Origin: Nitrosococcus wardiae
GTDB lineage: Bacteria > Pseudomonadota > Gammaproteobacteria > Nitrosococcales > Nitrosococcaceae
Length of the DNA: 64,000 nt
NCBI RefSeq assembly: GCF_004421105.1
Contig: NZ_CP038033.1
Coordinates: 3,801,659-3,865,658, forward strand
Reading direction: 5' to 3'
Every line of letters begins with the position of its first letter. Positions within the stretch are counted from its first letter, which is position 1. The position numbers and the translations under genes were made by a program. The notes under the pieces are model-generated. The model saw only the letters and a program-made list of their open reading frames with translations. It ran no database searches and was not told where the DNA came from. Shown one piece after another: positions 9,613-18,484 of this stretch.

Positions 9613-11544
9613 TCAAAAAGAAAGCTTAATACCGCCAAAACCGGAAATACCCGGTGTGCCGAATCCGAAAACTTCCTGATATTGCTTATCCAGGAGATTA
9701 TTCACCCGGGCAAACAGCTGAAAATTGTCGGTTAAATCGTAGGAAGCAGCCAGATTGACCACCGTATAACTGGATAAGGGAATGTTTCCGACATCTTGCC
9801 GGCTGCCCACATAAAGCACCTGGAGATGAAAATTCGCTTTGCCGAGAAAATGGTAATTCACATTGACAGCCGCCTTGTGTTCAGGACGCCGAACCAAGAA
9901 CTCGCCGGTTTGCTTATTTTTGGTTCGCATCTGGGTATAGTCTCCCCGCACGGTCAGCCCTTCAAGAGGAGTCAAAGCCATAAAAACCTCCCAGCCTTGA
10001 GCTTCGGCCTCGGCGATGTTAATCAACTGGAACTTTTCAGAAGCCACGTGGCTAAATTGGATGAGATCAGTAAATTCACTGTCAAAATAAGTCGCTCCCA
10101 AGACCAGCTGATCGCCCCAAAGGGATTGCTCCACCCCAATTTCCCAAGACTCGCTTTCTTCGGGGCCCAAGTCTGGGTTATTAAATTCAAATTGAGTGCC
10201 CATGGTGGTGGTATTGAAACGATCATCAAACAGTTCGGACAAAGAAGGGGCTCTGAAGCCCGTCCCGTAGCTGCCTCTGAGCTTGGTGCCAAGAGGGTCT
10301 AATACCAGTGCAGCGGTCACCCGCCCGGTGATTTTGGAACCAAAACGATTATGGTCGTCCAGGCGCACCCCTCCAGTAAGGAATAGCCTGTCCCATAAAT
10401 CCAGTTGCTCTTGCAGATAGTACCCGGTGGTGTGGGCGGTTTTCCGAGGAAGTGTCGAAGTTGGTGATTCGATCTCCAGTCGCTCTTCTTCTGTGGTAAT
10501 ACCCAAAGTCAAAGTATGGCCCCTAGACAGATAGACATTGTTTTGCCAATCCACTTTAACTTTCTCACCGTTAAAGGTACCTGGAAAGGGGAAGGGATTC
10601 TGGGGATCCGGCCGATCCTTGTTTTCCCTATCGTGGTGGGTAAAAGAGACCCCTAGCATTTGCTCCCATAATCCCTCAAATAGAGTGAGCCGCCCCTGGC
10701 CTCGAAAAAAGAGCTGCGCCGTATCCAGAGTTGAATTCGGATCATCAATGGGCAAAAAGCGGCCCCTGGCATCGACTGTGGAGCCATCAATTTCCGTATG
10801 TGCATCGTTATAGCGCAAAGTGACATCAAGGGAAAAATTCGGTCTAGGAGCCAGACCCAAGCGCCCTGCAATGGTAGTATTCCGATAGCCATCCTCTTCA
10901 GAATTGCCTAGCCGGGAATCAGCCGCTGAAATGCCTTCACTTTCAAGGCGGGCTAAGGTCAAACTGTAATTAATCAGTTCATCCCCTCCACTGATGCCGC
11001 CGGTCACCTTGAAGGTACTGAAAGAACCGCCTTCGGCACGCGCTGTTAGCTGGGGCTTGCCACTCCCCCTCTTGGTAATAATATTGATCACCCCGCCAAT
11101 GGCATCAGAACCATAAAGGGTGCTTTGCGGCCCTCGCAAAATCTCAATGCGCTCAATATTATCCGTTAGCAAGTTGGCAAAATCGAAGAGTCCGCCGGGA
11201 TTACTGGGATCATTGGCTTCTACTCCATCGATGAGTACCAAAGTATGGTTGGCATTAGCTCCCCGGAGGAATACCGAAGTCTGCTGTCCTAAACCCCCAC
11301 TTTGGACCACATCGACTCCCGGCAAACCCCGCAATACGTCTAATACCGGCATTCTTTGCCGCTGGGCGAGATCTTCGGCGGTGATGATGCTCATGGCGCT
11401 CCCTATCTGGCGCACTGGAGTTTGGGTACGGGTTGCCGTCACCACGATCGGTTCTAATATTTTTTGGGTTGGCAGCTCATCGGCATAGGCAGGGGACCCC
11501 AAAATCACTAAACTGCCTAACCCAAACGCTGAAAATATTTTCAA
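9613..11544 (-). CDS. btuB: TonB-dependent vitamin B12 receptor (BtuB-like)
   Basis: The outer-membrane beta-barrel receptor probably imports cobalamin. A TTG start at 11544 follows AGAGGAGAG and gives a signal peptide MKIFSAFGLGSLVILGSPAYA. A TonB-box-like EPIVVTATR is next. The plug domain has VLDVLRGLPGVDVVQSGG and RGPQSTLYGSDAIGGVINIIT. The barrel ends in a terminal Phe (GGIKLSF), as outer-membrane proteins do. The longer open frame upstream runs through the riboswitch and is unlikely to be translated. The B12 assignment rests on the riboswitch and family style. Confidence 0.88.
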   Translation of the reverse strand: MKIFSAFGLGSLVILGSPAYADELPTQKILEPIVVTATRTQTPVRQIGSAMSIITAEDLAQRQRMPVLDVLRGLPGVDVVQSGGLGQQTSVFLRGANANHTLVLIDGVEANDPSNPGGLFDFANLLTDNIERIEILRGPQSTLYGSDAIGGVINIITKRGSGKPQLTARAEGGSFSTFKVTGGISGGDELINYSLTLARLESEGISAADSRLGNSEEDGYRNTTIAGRLGLAPRPNFSLDVTLRYNDAHTEIDGSTVDARGRFLPIDDPNSTLDTAQLFFRGQGRLTLFEGLWEQMLGVSFTHHDRENKDRPDPQNPFPFPGTFNGEKVKVDWQNNVYLSRGHTLTLGITTEEERLEIESPTSTLPRKTAHTTGYYLQEQLDLWDRLFLTGGVRLDDHNRFGSKITGRVTAALVLDPLGTKLRGSYGTGFRAPSLSELFDDRFNTTTMGTQFEFNNPDLGPEESESWEIGVEQSLWGDQLVLGATYFDSEFTDLIQFSHVASEKFQLINIAEAEAQGWEVFMALTPLEGLTVRGDYTQMRTKNKQTGEFLVRRPEHKAAVNVNYHFLGKANFHLQVLYVGSRQDVGNIPLSSYTVVNLAASYDLTDNFQLFARVNNLLDKQYQEVFGFGTPGISGFGGIKLSF

Positions 11545-11671
11545 CGGTCTCTCTCCTCTGGGACCGTGCACACCCGCACGGTAGTCATTGCAGGCACGGT
11601 GAAGAGGAAGACAACAGGAGGGACTAAAGGGAGTCGCCCAGCACCGTCGCCCTCCGCAACATCGCATGGCA

Positions 11672-11855
11672 CTCTAGGCCGGTCTCCGGGCTCGCAAGTA
11701 ACGGAGATCACCATCTCCGCCAGACTGATCGCCTTCCCGCGAAAATCCGCAGTGGCTTATTAATCAGCCTCAATCTTGCCTACCGTTGCGGGGGCAGCGT
11801 CGGCTTTTGACCGACTTCCCGTTTAACCCTTGGTCAGGATCGGGGCACCTATAGT
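11672..11855 (-). promoter_or_regulatory. Cobalamin riboswitch
   Basis: The minus-strand leader of the TonB receptor has the conserved B12-element pieces in order. The 5' GGTGCCCCGATCCTGACCAAG comes first, then GGTTAAACGGGAAG, CTGCCCCCGCAACGGTA, the B12 box GCCACTG, and CGCGGGAAGGCG. The 3' side (GAGCCCGGAGACCGGCC) ends about 130 bases before the TTG start. It should repress receptor synthesis when adenosylcobalamin is bound. Confidence 0.92.
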
Positions 11856-11938
11856 GAGGTGGGCAATTTAGGGAAATGGTGCCTCACTGTCAACATTTAT
11901 CGCCCATACCGTTATCATGAAAAGAGATTTAGTTCAGG

Positions 11939-12724
11939 ATGAGAGTTAAAAAAACAATGAAACCACCTATTGTTATCATCGGCATTGGCGAAATGGGCGG
12001 AGTATTCGCCCGGGGCTTCCTGCGCTTGGGGCATCCGGTTTACCCCATTCCTCGGAATTTAGCCCTGGAGGAAGTCGCCCAAGAAGTGCCTTACCCAGCC
12101 CTGGTCTTGGTCGCCGTTGCAGAAGGGGATCTCCACCCGGTACTAAAGCAGATACCGGAGTCCTGGCAAAACCGGCTAGCCCTATTGCAAAACGAGCTTC
12201 TACCCCGGGACTGGCAACCCTACCCTTTTGCTGACTTGACCATTATTTCAGTCTGGTTTGAGAAAAAAGCAGGGCAAGATGTCAAAGTTTTGCTCCCTTC
12301 TCCGGCCCATGGCCCGGGAGCCCCCCTGCTGGCCTCGGCCTTAAAGGCATTGGCCATCCCCGCCCAGGTTCTGACCACAGAAGCAGAACTCCTCTTTGAG
12401 CTAGTGCGCAAGAATGTCTATATCTTGACGGTGAACATTGCTGGGCTCATCACCGGAGGCGATGTGGCCACCCTCTGGAATCAGCATCAGGGCCTGGCCA
12501 AAAGGGTAGCGAAGGATGTCCTGGACCTTCAGGAGTGGCTAGCGGGGACCTCCCTTCCCCGAGAACGGCTTATTGAAGGCATGGTAGCCGCTATTGAGGC
12601 GGACCCCCAGCATAAATGTACAGGCCGCTCAGCGCCTGCCCGCCTGGAACGGGCCTTACAATTGGCGGGAGAAGCTGGGCTAGAAGTCGCCACTTTGCGT
12701 GAAATTGCCCACCAGCGAATTTAA
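11939..12724 (+). CDS. NAD(P)-binding dehydrogenase-like protein (ketopantoate reductase/6PGDH-like)
   Basis: The 261-residue protein has an N-terminal Rossmann motif IGIGEMGGVFARGF and an alpha-helical C-terminal half, as in ketopantoate reductase and beta-hydroxyacid dehydrogenases. The canonical catalytic Lys/Asn/Glu set is not obvious: RKNVYILTVNIAGL resembles the K..N region, and the rest is divergent. Substrate and activity are therefore open. ATG 11957 (MKPPIVII) is an alternative start. It diverges from the riboswitch-controlled receptor gene. Confidence 0.6.
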   Translation: MRVKKTMKPPIVIIGIGEMGGVFARGFLRLGHPVYPIPRNLALEEVAQEVPYPALVLVAVAEGDLHPVLKQIPESWQNRLALLQNELLPRDWQPYPFADLTIISVWFEKKAGQDVKVLLPSPAHGPGAPLLASALKALAIPAQVLTTEAELLFELVRKNVYILTVNIAGLITGGDVATLWNQHQGLAKRVAKDVLDLQEWLAGTSLPRERLIEGMVAAIEADPQHKCTGRSAPARLERALQLAGEAGLEVATLREIAHQRI

Positions 12725-12813
12725 CAACCGGTGAGGGGTTGGTTTTCCTGCCTCTCATCCTTCCTCTTCGTGCGCTAAGCGCACGCTACTTGTCGGCTTG
12801 TAATTACCTATGA

Positions 12814-12867
12814 ATGAGGTGTTTTAGGAGCGAGCCGGTGGTGTTCCGCAAACCCGTTTTTCCTCCC
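12814..12867. repeat. Dispersed intergenic repeat, copy 2
   Basis: ATGAGGTGTTTTAGGAGCGA, then GCCGGTGGTGTTCC and AAACCCGTTTTTCCTCCC match the complement of 1973-2019. The repeat lies just past the 3' ends of two converging genes, as REP-type elements often do. Confidence 0.65.
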
Positions 12868-12877
12868 TTCTATTCGG

Positions 12878-13495
12878 CTAAAGGCTAGCCGCATGAAATA
12901 TCAGCTGCGACCCCGCTCTCGGCCCATTACCCCCGATCTGAATCCGGCTGATGCCGGCATTGGGAACATGAATGCGAAAGAGGGTTTCTAGGGGCATGCC
13001 CAGCACATGGCGTATCACCATCCGCATCGCCCCCGCGTGGGCAACCACCAGCAAATGCTCTCCACCATAGCGGCTCAGCAATTCCTCCCAAGCGGCAATA
13101 ACCCGATCTCGAAATCTCAAAAGGGGTTCTGCGCCCGGCGGCGTATGCTGCACGGGATCTTCATAAAAGCGACGAAAAGCCTCGGCCTCCCGTGCCATAA
13201 CTTCAGCAGCGGTGTACCCTTCCCAAGCGCCAAAGCTAATCTCTTTCAACCGCTCCTCCAATTGCAAAGGCCGCCCATGGCGCTGGCTAAGTTCATAAGC
13301 AAATTCTGCACAGCGCTTAAGAGGAGAACTAATGATCCGATCCCAAGGACAATGCTCGCCGACAGCAGCCCGCATTTGGGACCAACCCTTTTCACTCAGA
13401 GGGTCATCCAGATGCCCTCGGTAACGGCGCCCTCCCACCGGCTCGCCATGGCGGATCAGATCAACAAGCGTTGGAATAGAATTTGACTGCAACAC
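12878..13495 (-). CDS. Histidine phosphatase family protein, alpha-ribazole phosphatase-like
   Basis: The 205-residue protein has the RHGEP phosphohistidine motif near residue 15, SPLKRC, the acid residue in LKEISFGAWEG and the second His in LLVVAHAGAMR. Such proteins include phosphoglycerate mutases and CobC, which dephosphorylates alpha-ribazole phosphate in B12 assembly. Closeness to a B12 riboswitch and receptor, and the compact size, favour a CobC role, but this is inference. GTG 13495 follows a strong GGAGGAGG. Confidence 0.75.
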   Translation of the reverse strand: MLQSNSIPTLVDLIRHGEPVGGRRYRGHLDDPLSEKGWSQMRAAVGEHCPWDRIISSPLKRCAEFAYELSQRHGRPLQLEERLKEISFGAWEGYTAAEVMAREAEAFRRFYEDPVQHTPPGAEPLLRFRDRVIAAWEELLSRYGGEHLLVVAHAGAMRMVIRHVLGMPLETLFRIHVPNAGISRIQIGGNGPRAGSQLIFHAASL

Positions 13496-13578
13496 CCCTC
13501 CTCCAGCATTAGGCTCTGTACAGTGTTGGCCTTACTTTATCAAACCATCACGAAAATTACTCCACTATTGGCCAGGAT

Positions 13579-13616
13579 CAAAAAAAAAGCCCCGTCCAAA
13601 GGAACAGGGCTTTTTT
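13579..13616 (-). terminator. Rho-independent terminator
   Basis: A hairpin GCCCCGTCC-AAA-GGAACAGGGC is flanked by an A-run on one side and a T-run on the other, so it can work in both directions. It lies just downstream of the small gene at 13644 and before the phosphatase gene. Confidence 0.85.
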
Positions 13617-13643
13617 GATCAGATTTTTCGTGGGGATAGAAGA

Positions 13644-13847
13644 TTAAGGAAGGTCTTCCCATTCTTTGCCTTCCCCATAGTGAAGCCAGAGTTTGGCGGC
13701 TGTTTCGCCGACTTTCTCACCTAACGCTGCCGCAGTTATCCCTCCCACCAGGCCGCCTATGGCGAGAGACCCTCCTCGCATGCTGGCCATGGTCTTGTTA
13801 TCAAGTTCCTCGTGCCGTTCCAAATCTTGAACAATTAAACATGTCAT
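13644..13847 (-). CDS. Small double-glycine-leader peptide, glycine-zipper-like core
   Basis: The 67-residue product starts at ATG 13847 behind GAGGAGG. The first 26 residues (MTCLIVQDLERHEELD... ending MASMRGG) resemble a leader ending in Gly-Gly. The rest, SLAIGGLVGGITAAALGEKVGETAAKLWL, is a glycine/alanine-rich hydrophobic stretch like bacteriocin-type cores, followed by an acidic tail. The neighbouring gene (13899-14051) has the same leader pattern with a different core. No transporter or modifying enzyme is next to them. A secreted peptide is inferred. Confidence 0.7.
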   Translation of the reverse strand: MTCLIVQDLERHEELDNKTMASMRGGSLAIGGLVGGITAAALGEKVGETAAKLWLHYGEGKEWEDLP

Positions 13848-13898
13848 TGCCGTATCCTCCTCGCTTGGCAAAAATATTCGTTATCTGGGGCCTAGATA

Positions 13899-14051
13899 TC
13901 AAAAAATAGGCCCGGGATTAGGAAACGTGGGTCCCGGACGAGGATAGATGATGCTAGACACTCTCCCTTTACCGCCTTTGATAGCAAGGGCCATTGCTTT
14001 TTTATCAAGTGCTTCGTTCCTCGCTAGGTCTTTGATTACCAAATGAGTCAT
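13899..14051 (-). CDS. Small double-glycine-leader peptide, proline/glycine-rich core
   Basis: A 50-residue gene: ATG 14051 has GGAGG seven bases upstream, and the stop is TGA 13899-13901. The leader MTHLVIKDLARNEALDKKAM aligns residue by residue with that of the next gene: M-T-x-L-(I/V)-(V/I)-x-D-L-x-R-x-E-x-L-D-x-K-x-M-A. It ends in KGG. The predicted core KGRVSSIIYPRPGPTFPNPGPIF is 23 residues, rich in Pro. The conserved leader with unrelated core argues for a real precursor peptide gene. The function is unknown. Confidence 0.7.
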   Translation of the reverse strand: MTHLVIKDLARNEALDKKAMALAIKGGKGRVSSIIYPRPGPTFPNPGPIF

Positions 14052-14481
14052 GATTTGTCCTCCTTAATGGGTGAACATCAAAGCTGTTAACTCAAGCGCC
14101 ATGCTTTGGCTCTCGCCTTTGAAGCCATTGCCCGCACTTACTTGAGATCATAGGCAACCGGTATGCCAACTCCTCCGACTTAAAATTTAACTTTCTGAAT
14201 TGTATTTTTTTATAGAAAAAGCAATGAATCTGTTGCCACAGCGACGCTATTAAAAAGTTGTCTGTCAAAAAACACAGCAGCGCCCCCCTGTTAGCTTTTC
14301 AATAACATAGTGCGATCGGAAGCAGGGATAGCATATAAGGAGAGTAAGGCTCAGATCAGAGCTTGCACCTACTTTGTCTTTGCTCGAATATCAAGCGCAG
14401 AGTTTAACTACTAGTACTTACTAGAGGGCCAGGGTTTAACGCCTGAATGCCCCCCAGCCCTCATTCAGGGAGATGAGATAA
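14052..14481. other. Intergenic stretch without recognised gene
   Basis: About 430 bases hold the promoter region of the two small leader-peptide genes and lead to the membrane-protein gene at 14482. I see no convincing open frame or RNA gene. Confidence 0.5.
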
Positions 14482-14847
14482 GTGATTGAGAAATTAAATA
14501 AAATCGCAGTTTTTATTAGCCCATTAAAATGGCCAGCGCTAATAATTTCAATTGTTTCATTAGTGGCCGCAGTGACTATAACGATCAGTTCGAGCTCGCC
14601 TGATGAAGATATCCTATTGATACCTTCTCTCGTGGGCTTTTTGTGGTTTCTCTGCATCTATGTATTGATAACGAATTTTCAAGAAATTCCAAGAAAGATA
14701 GAACCAGAAGATCGGCTATTTAGCCGAATCAAAGTTCGATTATATCGATTTTGGTTTTTAGTACTTGGGTTGTTATTTATCTTAACCACCGGGTTAGCCT
14801 TATTTATTTCTTACAGACTGATAATGGATTGGTTAAGCCAATATTAG
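14482..14847 (+). CDS. Small membrane protein, function unknown
   Basis: The 121-residue product from GTG 14482 has three or four hydrophobic helices (ALIISIVSLVAAVTITI, LVGFLWFLCIYVLI, FWFLVLGLLFILTTGLALFIS) separated by charged loops. I recognise no family. The frame is more A/T-rich than the preceding genes. It stands alone. Confidence 0.5.
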   Translation: MIEKLNKIAVFISPLKWPALIISIVSLVAAVTITISSSSPDEDILLIPSLVGFLWFLCIYVLITNFQEIPRKIEPEDRLFSRIKVRLYRFWFLVLGLLFILTTGLALFISYRLIMDWLSQY

Positions 14848-15118
14848 CGGTGTTTTACCCAATAAAAACGGGAGAAATGGACGCTAAGAGAAAAAGCTTC
14901 TGGAGGGTGACCTACCCCATCTAGGCGCTCTCGGAGTATTTAACCTTGCTCACCATCCCAATGTTCATGGACCAACCATAGTTAGAAGAAAAATTATATT
15001 GAAAAACCATACTAAAGGACTCAGGTATTAGGACGAAGTACTTTAATGGCTAGAATACACCACCCGGTAGGGATACTGGCTAAGTTGAACCTTTGGATTA
15101 ATTCGGCAGCTGCCAACT

Positions 15119-17638
15119 ATGCAAAATTATCGCAAAAAAAGAAAAACTACCCAGAAAGCGCAGGCATCTGCGAAAGTAGCACAGACGCGACTGCAGCATC
15201 TACTGACCGCCAGCCCCGCTGTTATTTACAGCTGCATGCCCCGGCCTCCCTATGCGACGACTTTTGTCAGCGACAACCTTCAGGTACAGATGGGGTATAG
15301 ACCTGAGGATTTCATAGACACCCCTGATTTCTGGCTTAACCGGGTACATCCGGAGGATCGGGACCGAATCCTCACCGAACTAAAAGCCCTCTTCCAGCAC
15401 GATAAACTCTGCTATGAATACCGTTTCCAGCACCGGGATGGACATTACTGCTGGATGCATGACGAGCAGCGCCTGGTGCGCGCTGCGGATGGACAACCCT
15501 TAGAGATTGTGGGCTATTGGATTGATATTACCGAGCGCAAACAAGCCGAGGTCGCCCTTAAGCAACATCAAGAATTCCTACAAACCATTCTCAACCGTAT
15601 TCCTGTCATGATTGCTCACTTTGATCCCCAAGGCCAACTGCAATGGCTTAACCGGGAAGCTGAGCAAGTGTTGGGCTGGTCTTTGAAAGAAGCCAAACAG
15701 ATAGATATTTTGGCCGCATGCTATCCTGACCCCCATGATTATCAGAAAGCGCTCGCCTTCATTCAGAGCGCCCACGCCCAGTGGGGGGATTTTCGCATCC
15801 GTTTGCGCAGTGGGCGGAGGCTAGAAACCCGCTGGGCCAATGTCAGGCTCTCCGATGGCAGCCGGATTGGGATTGGAAAAGATGTGACCGAACGCAAGGC
15901 CTATGAGGCCCAACTGGAGCGCCAAGTCAATTACGATACCCTGACTGGGCTGCCGAACCGAAATCTTCTCCAAGATCGGCTCTCTCATGCCCTTGCCCGT
16001 GCCCACCGGACTCGCCGGTGGATTGCCGTCCTAGGGTTGGATCTGGATCGCTTCAAGTTAATCAACGACAGCCTGGGCCATTCTATCGGTGACGCCCTCC
16101 TTCAAGTCATCGCCACCCGTTTAAGCGCCTGCCTCCGAGAGGGGGATACAGCCGCCCGCCTTGGCGGGGATGAGTTTGTCTTGGTGCTGGAGGACCTGCC
16201 GGAGAAAGCGGCGGTGGAACCCACTATCCAACGGATATTTGACACTCTGGAGGCGCCTTTTCAGTTAGAGAATCGAGAATTTTTTATCAGCGCCAGTATC
16301 GGCGTGAGTTTCTTTCCCCAGGATGGGAAAAAAGCCCGCACGTTGTTAAACCAGGCCGACATCGCCCTCCACCAGGCCAAAACCCAAGGCGGGCGCGGTC
16401 TACAATACTATACCCCGGCGCTGAGCACGGAAACCACCCGGCGCTTATCTCTAGAAAACAGCTTGCGCTATGCTTTAGATCGAGGGGAGCTAGAACTCCA
16501 CTACCAACCCCAAGTCAGTCTGGAAAGTGGCCGGGTAACGGGGGTGGAGGCCTTGCTACGCTGGCGGCACCCGCACCGGGGGTGGATTTCCCCCGCCCAG
16601 TTTATCCCCCTAGCCGAAGAAAACGGCTTGATTGTGCCTATCGGCGAGTGGGTGCTCAACACCGCCTGCGCCCAGGCAAAAACTTGGCGGACCACAGAAG
16701 GGCTGCCCCTGACCATTGCCGTCAATCTTTCAGCCCGACAATTTCTACAGGCCAATTTCATTGCACAAATCGACCAAATCTTAGGCCAGTGCGATCTGGC
16801 AGCCACGGCCCTAAAACTGGAAATCACCGAAAGTCTCTTGATGCAGGATCTCAAAAGGGCGATTACTACTTTGCACGCCCTCAAGGAGCGAGGGCTCCAG
16901 TTGGCCATCGATGATTTTGGCACCGGCTACTCCTCGCTCAATTACCTCAAACGCTTTCCGCTGGACCAGTTAAAAATTGACCGCGCTTTTATCCGCGATA
17001 TCACTCGGGAACCGGATGATGCGGCCATCGCCCAGGCTATTATTGCCTTAGCCCATAGTCTGAAGCTGGAAGTAATGGCCGAAGGCGTGGAGAGCGAAGC
17101 CCAAGTGGCCTTCCTGCGGACAAAATTCTGCCATGCCATTCAGGGCTATTATGTGAGCCGCCCCCTACCGCCAGAGCAGCTTGCCCATTGGGTACGGGAA
17201 AATAGATGCTTGGTGCAAGTGCCTGACAATGGCGCTAGCCATACCCCCACTCTCCTGCTGGTGGACGACGACCCCCTGGCGATAGCCACTGTGCAACGGC
17301 TGTTGCGCGAGGAGCCTTACCGCTTGTTGACCTGCCACGATGCTTTGGAAGGCCTGGATTTGCTCGCTCGCTATCCGGTTGACGTCGTGATGGCAGACCA
17401 GCGCATGCCTAAGATGGAGGGCACTGAGTTCCTCCGCCGGGCACGGGAAATTTACCCTCAAACCGTACGCATTTTGCTCACTCACCAAAGCAGTAAAACC
17501 ACCCAGGTAGAGGCCATCAATCAGGGAGCTATCTTTAAATTTATCGACAAACCGATCTCAGAAAAAAATTTAAAGGCAGCCCTTCGGGTAGCCTTCTTAT
17601 TCCACGACATCCTACGGCAACGGGCGAAAAACGGGTAA
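15119..17638 (+). CDS. PAS-PAS-GGDEF-EAL-REC cyclic-di-GMP signalling protein
   Basis: The 839-residue cytoplasmic protein has no membrane helix. Two PAS domains (about 35-140 and 155-260) each end in a D(I/V)TERK linker. The diguanylate cyclase domain has GGDEF at 349-353 with an inhibitory RxxD (REGD) site at 340-343. The phosphodiesterase domain has EAL at 477-479 and DDFGTGYSSL. A C-terminal receiver (VDDDP, MADQRMP, DKP) is unusual in that position. Both catalytic motifs are intact, so it may make and degrade c-di-GMP. The first in-frame ATG is used; a stop lies seven codons upstream. Confidence 0.92.
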   Translation: MQNYRKKRKTTQKAQASAKVAQTRLQHLLTASPAVIYSCMPRPPYATTFVSDNLQVQMGYRPEDFIDTPDFWLNRVHPEDRDRILTELKALFQHDKLCYEYRFQHRDGHYCWMHDEQRLVRAADGQPLEIVGYWIDITERKQAEVALKQHQEFLQTILNRIPVMIAHFDPQGQLQWLNREAEQVLGWSLKEAKQIDILAACYPDPHDYQKALAFIQSAHAQWGDFRIRLRSGRRLETRWANVRLSDGSRIGIGKDVTERKAYEAQLERQVNYDTLTGLPNRNLLQDRLSHALARAHRTRRWIAVLGLDLDRFKLINDSLGHSIGDALLQVIATRLSACLREGDTAARLGGDEFVLVLEDLPEKAAVEPTIQRIFDTLEAPFQLENREFFISASIGVSFFPQDGKKARTLLNQADIALHQAKTQGGRGLQYYTPALSTETTRRLSLENSLRYALDRGELELHYQPQVSLESGRVTGVEALLRWRHPHRGWISPAQFIPLAEENGLIVPIGEWVLNTACAQAKTWRTTEGLPLTIAVNLSARQFLQANFIAQIDQILGQCDLAATALKLEITESLLMQDLKRAITTLHALKERGLQLAIDDFGTGYSSLNYLKRFPLDQLKIDRAFIRDITREPDDAAIAQAIIALAHSLKLEVMAEGVESEAQVAFLRTKFCHAIQGYYVSRPLPPEQLAHWVRENRCLVQVPDNGASHTPTLLLVDDDPLAIATVQRLLREEPYRLLTCHDALEGLDLLARYPVDVVMADQRMPKMEGTEFLRRAREIYPQTVRILLTHQSSKTTQVEAINQGAIFKFIDKPISEKNLKAALRVAFLFHDILRQRAKNG

Positions 17639-17758
17639 TGCATATAAACCAGCCATAAGTTTTGCTGCTGCTCTTCGTACGCTTTCACGCCGAGTGCATT
17701 TTCTTCCAAAAAGTAGAAACAGGAGCTCCGATCCCGTATCCAGCGCCTGACCTTACTC

Positions 17759-18484
17759 CTAATCCCAATGTTCATGGGCCAATGGCCCTTGGTTCAACTC
17801 CTCATGCCGCAGGCGCCAGGAGGGAAGAAATTGGTCCATCAAATGCCGAAAGCGGTCGTTATGGTATCGCTCCAGCAGATGTACCATCTCATGAACAAGG
17901 ATATACTCCAGGCACCGGAAGGGGTGCTTAGCCAGGTCCAGGTTAAGCCAAACCCGCCGCGCAGCGATATTGCAAGTCCCCCATTTAGTCTTCATTTTTT
18001 TTACACCCCATTCGGCCACCTGAACGCCTATCACCGGTTCCCACTGGATAATGAGATTCGGCACTAAGGCTTTCAGCTCCCGGCGATACCATTCATTGAG
18101 AATCGCTCGGCGCTTGGTGGCATCGCTCCCAGGCCGCACGTACAATTCCAGGGCGGTATTCCCTTTTAACTGCACCCTAGGGGCAGCATTTTCCTCGACA
18201 ACGTGGAGACGATAGCGCCGCCCCTGAAAGTAGTGGCTTTCGCCGGTGACCATCTGCCGCGGGGACTGGCGCGGCTGCTCGAGAAAACGGGCCTGCTGGC
18301 GACGAATCCAACCTAGCTTAGAGATCACCGCCAGGCGAACAGCCTCGTCATCCACTCGCAGGGGCGCCGCTACCCGGACCCGGCCAACCGGCGGATAGAC
18401 GCCCAGGTGCAGATTTTTGATGGCCTTGCGGACCACTTCCACCCGAAGGCCGCTGACCTCAATAAAATGGCGTTTAGTATTCAC
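17759..18484 (-). CDS. YgjP/SprT-like zinc metallopeptidase (M48-type, DUF45)
   Basis: The 241-residue protein has a zinc-protease motif HEMVHLLERYH near the C-terminus and KTKWGTCN upstream, both standard for YgjP-like proteins. Its GTG start overlaps the 3' end of hsdR by 11 bases. This hsdR-peptidase gene order is common in type I restriction loci, so it was probably part of one operon now cut off from its promoter. Confidence 0.88.
   Translation of the reverse strand: MNTKRHFIEVSGLRVEVVRKAIKNLHLGVYPPVGRVRVAAPLRVDDEAVRLAVISKLGWIRRQQARFLEQPRQSPRQMVTGESHYFQGRRYRLHVVEENAAPRVQLKGNTALELYVRPGSDATKRRAILNEWYRRELKALVPNLIIQWEPVIGVQVAEWGVKKMKTKWGTCNIAARRVWLNLDLAKHPFRCLEYILVHEMVHLLERYHNDRFRHLMDQFLPSWRLRHEELNQGPLAHEHWD

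Noticed and set aside
9613-11667. Longer start of the TonB receptor at 11667
   Set aside because: The added 41 residues lie in the 3' side of the riboswitch region and carry no signal peptide; TTG 11544 has a good ribosome site and signal peptide.
16501-16923. Open frame antisense to the GGDEF-EAL gene
   Set aside because: It overlaps conserved coding sequence of an intact protein; GC-rich third bases open the opposite strand.
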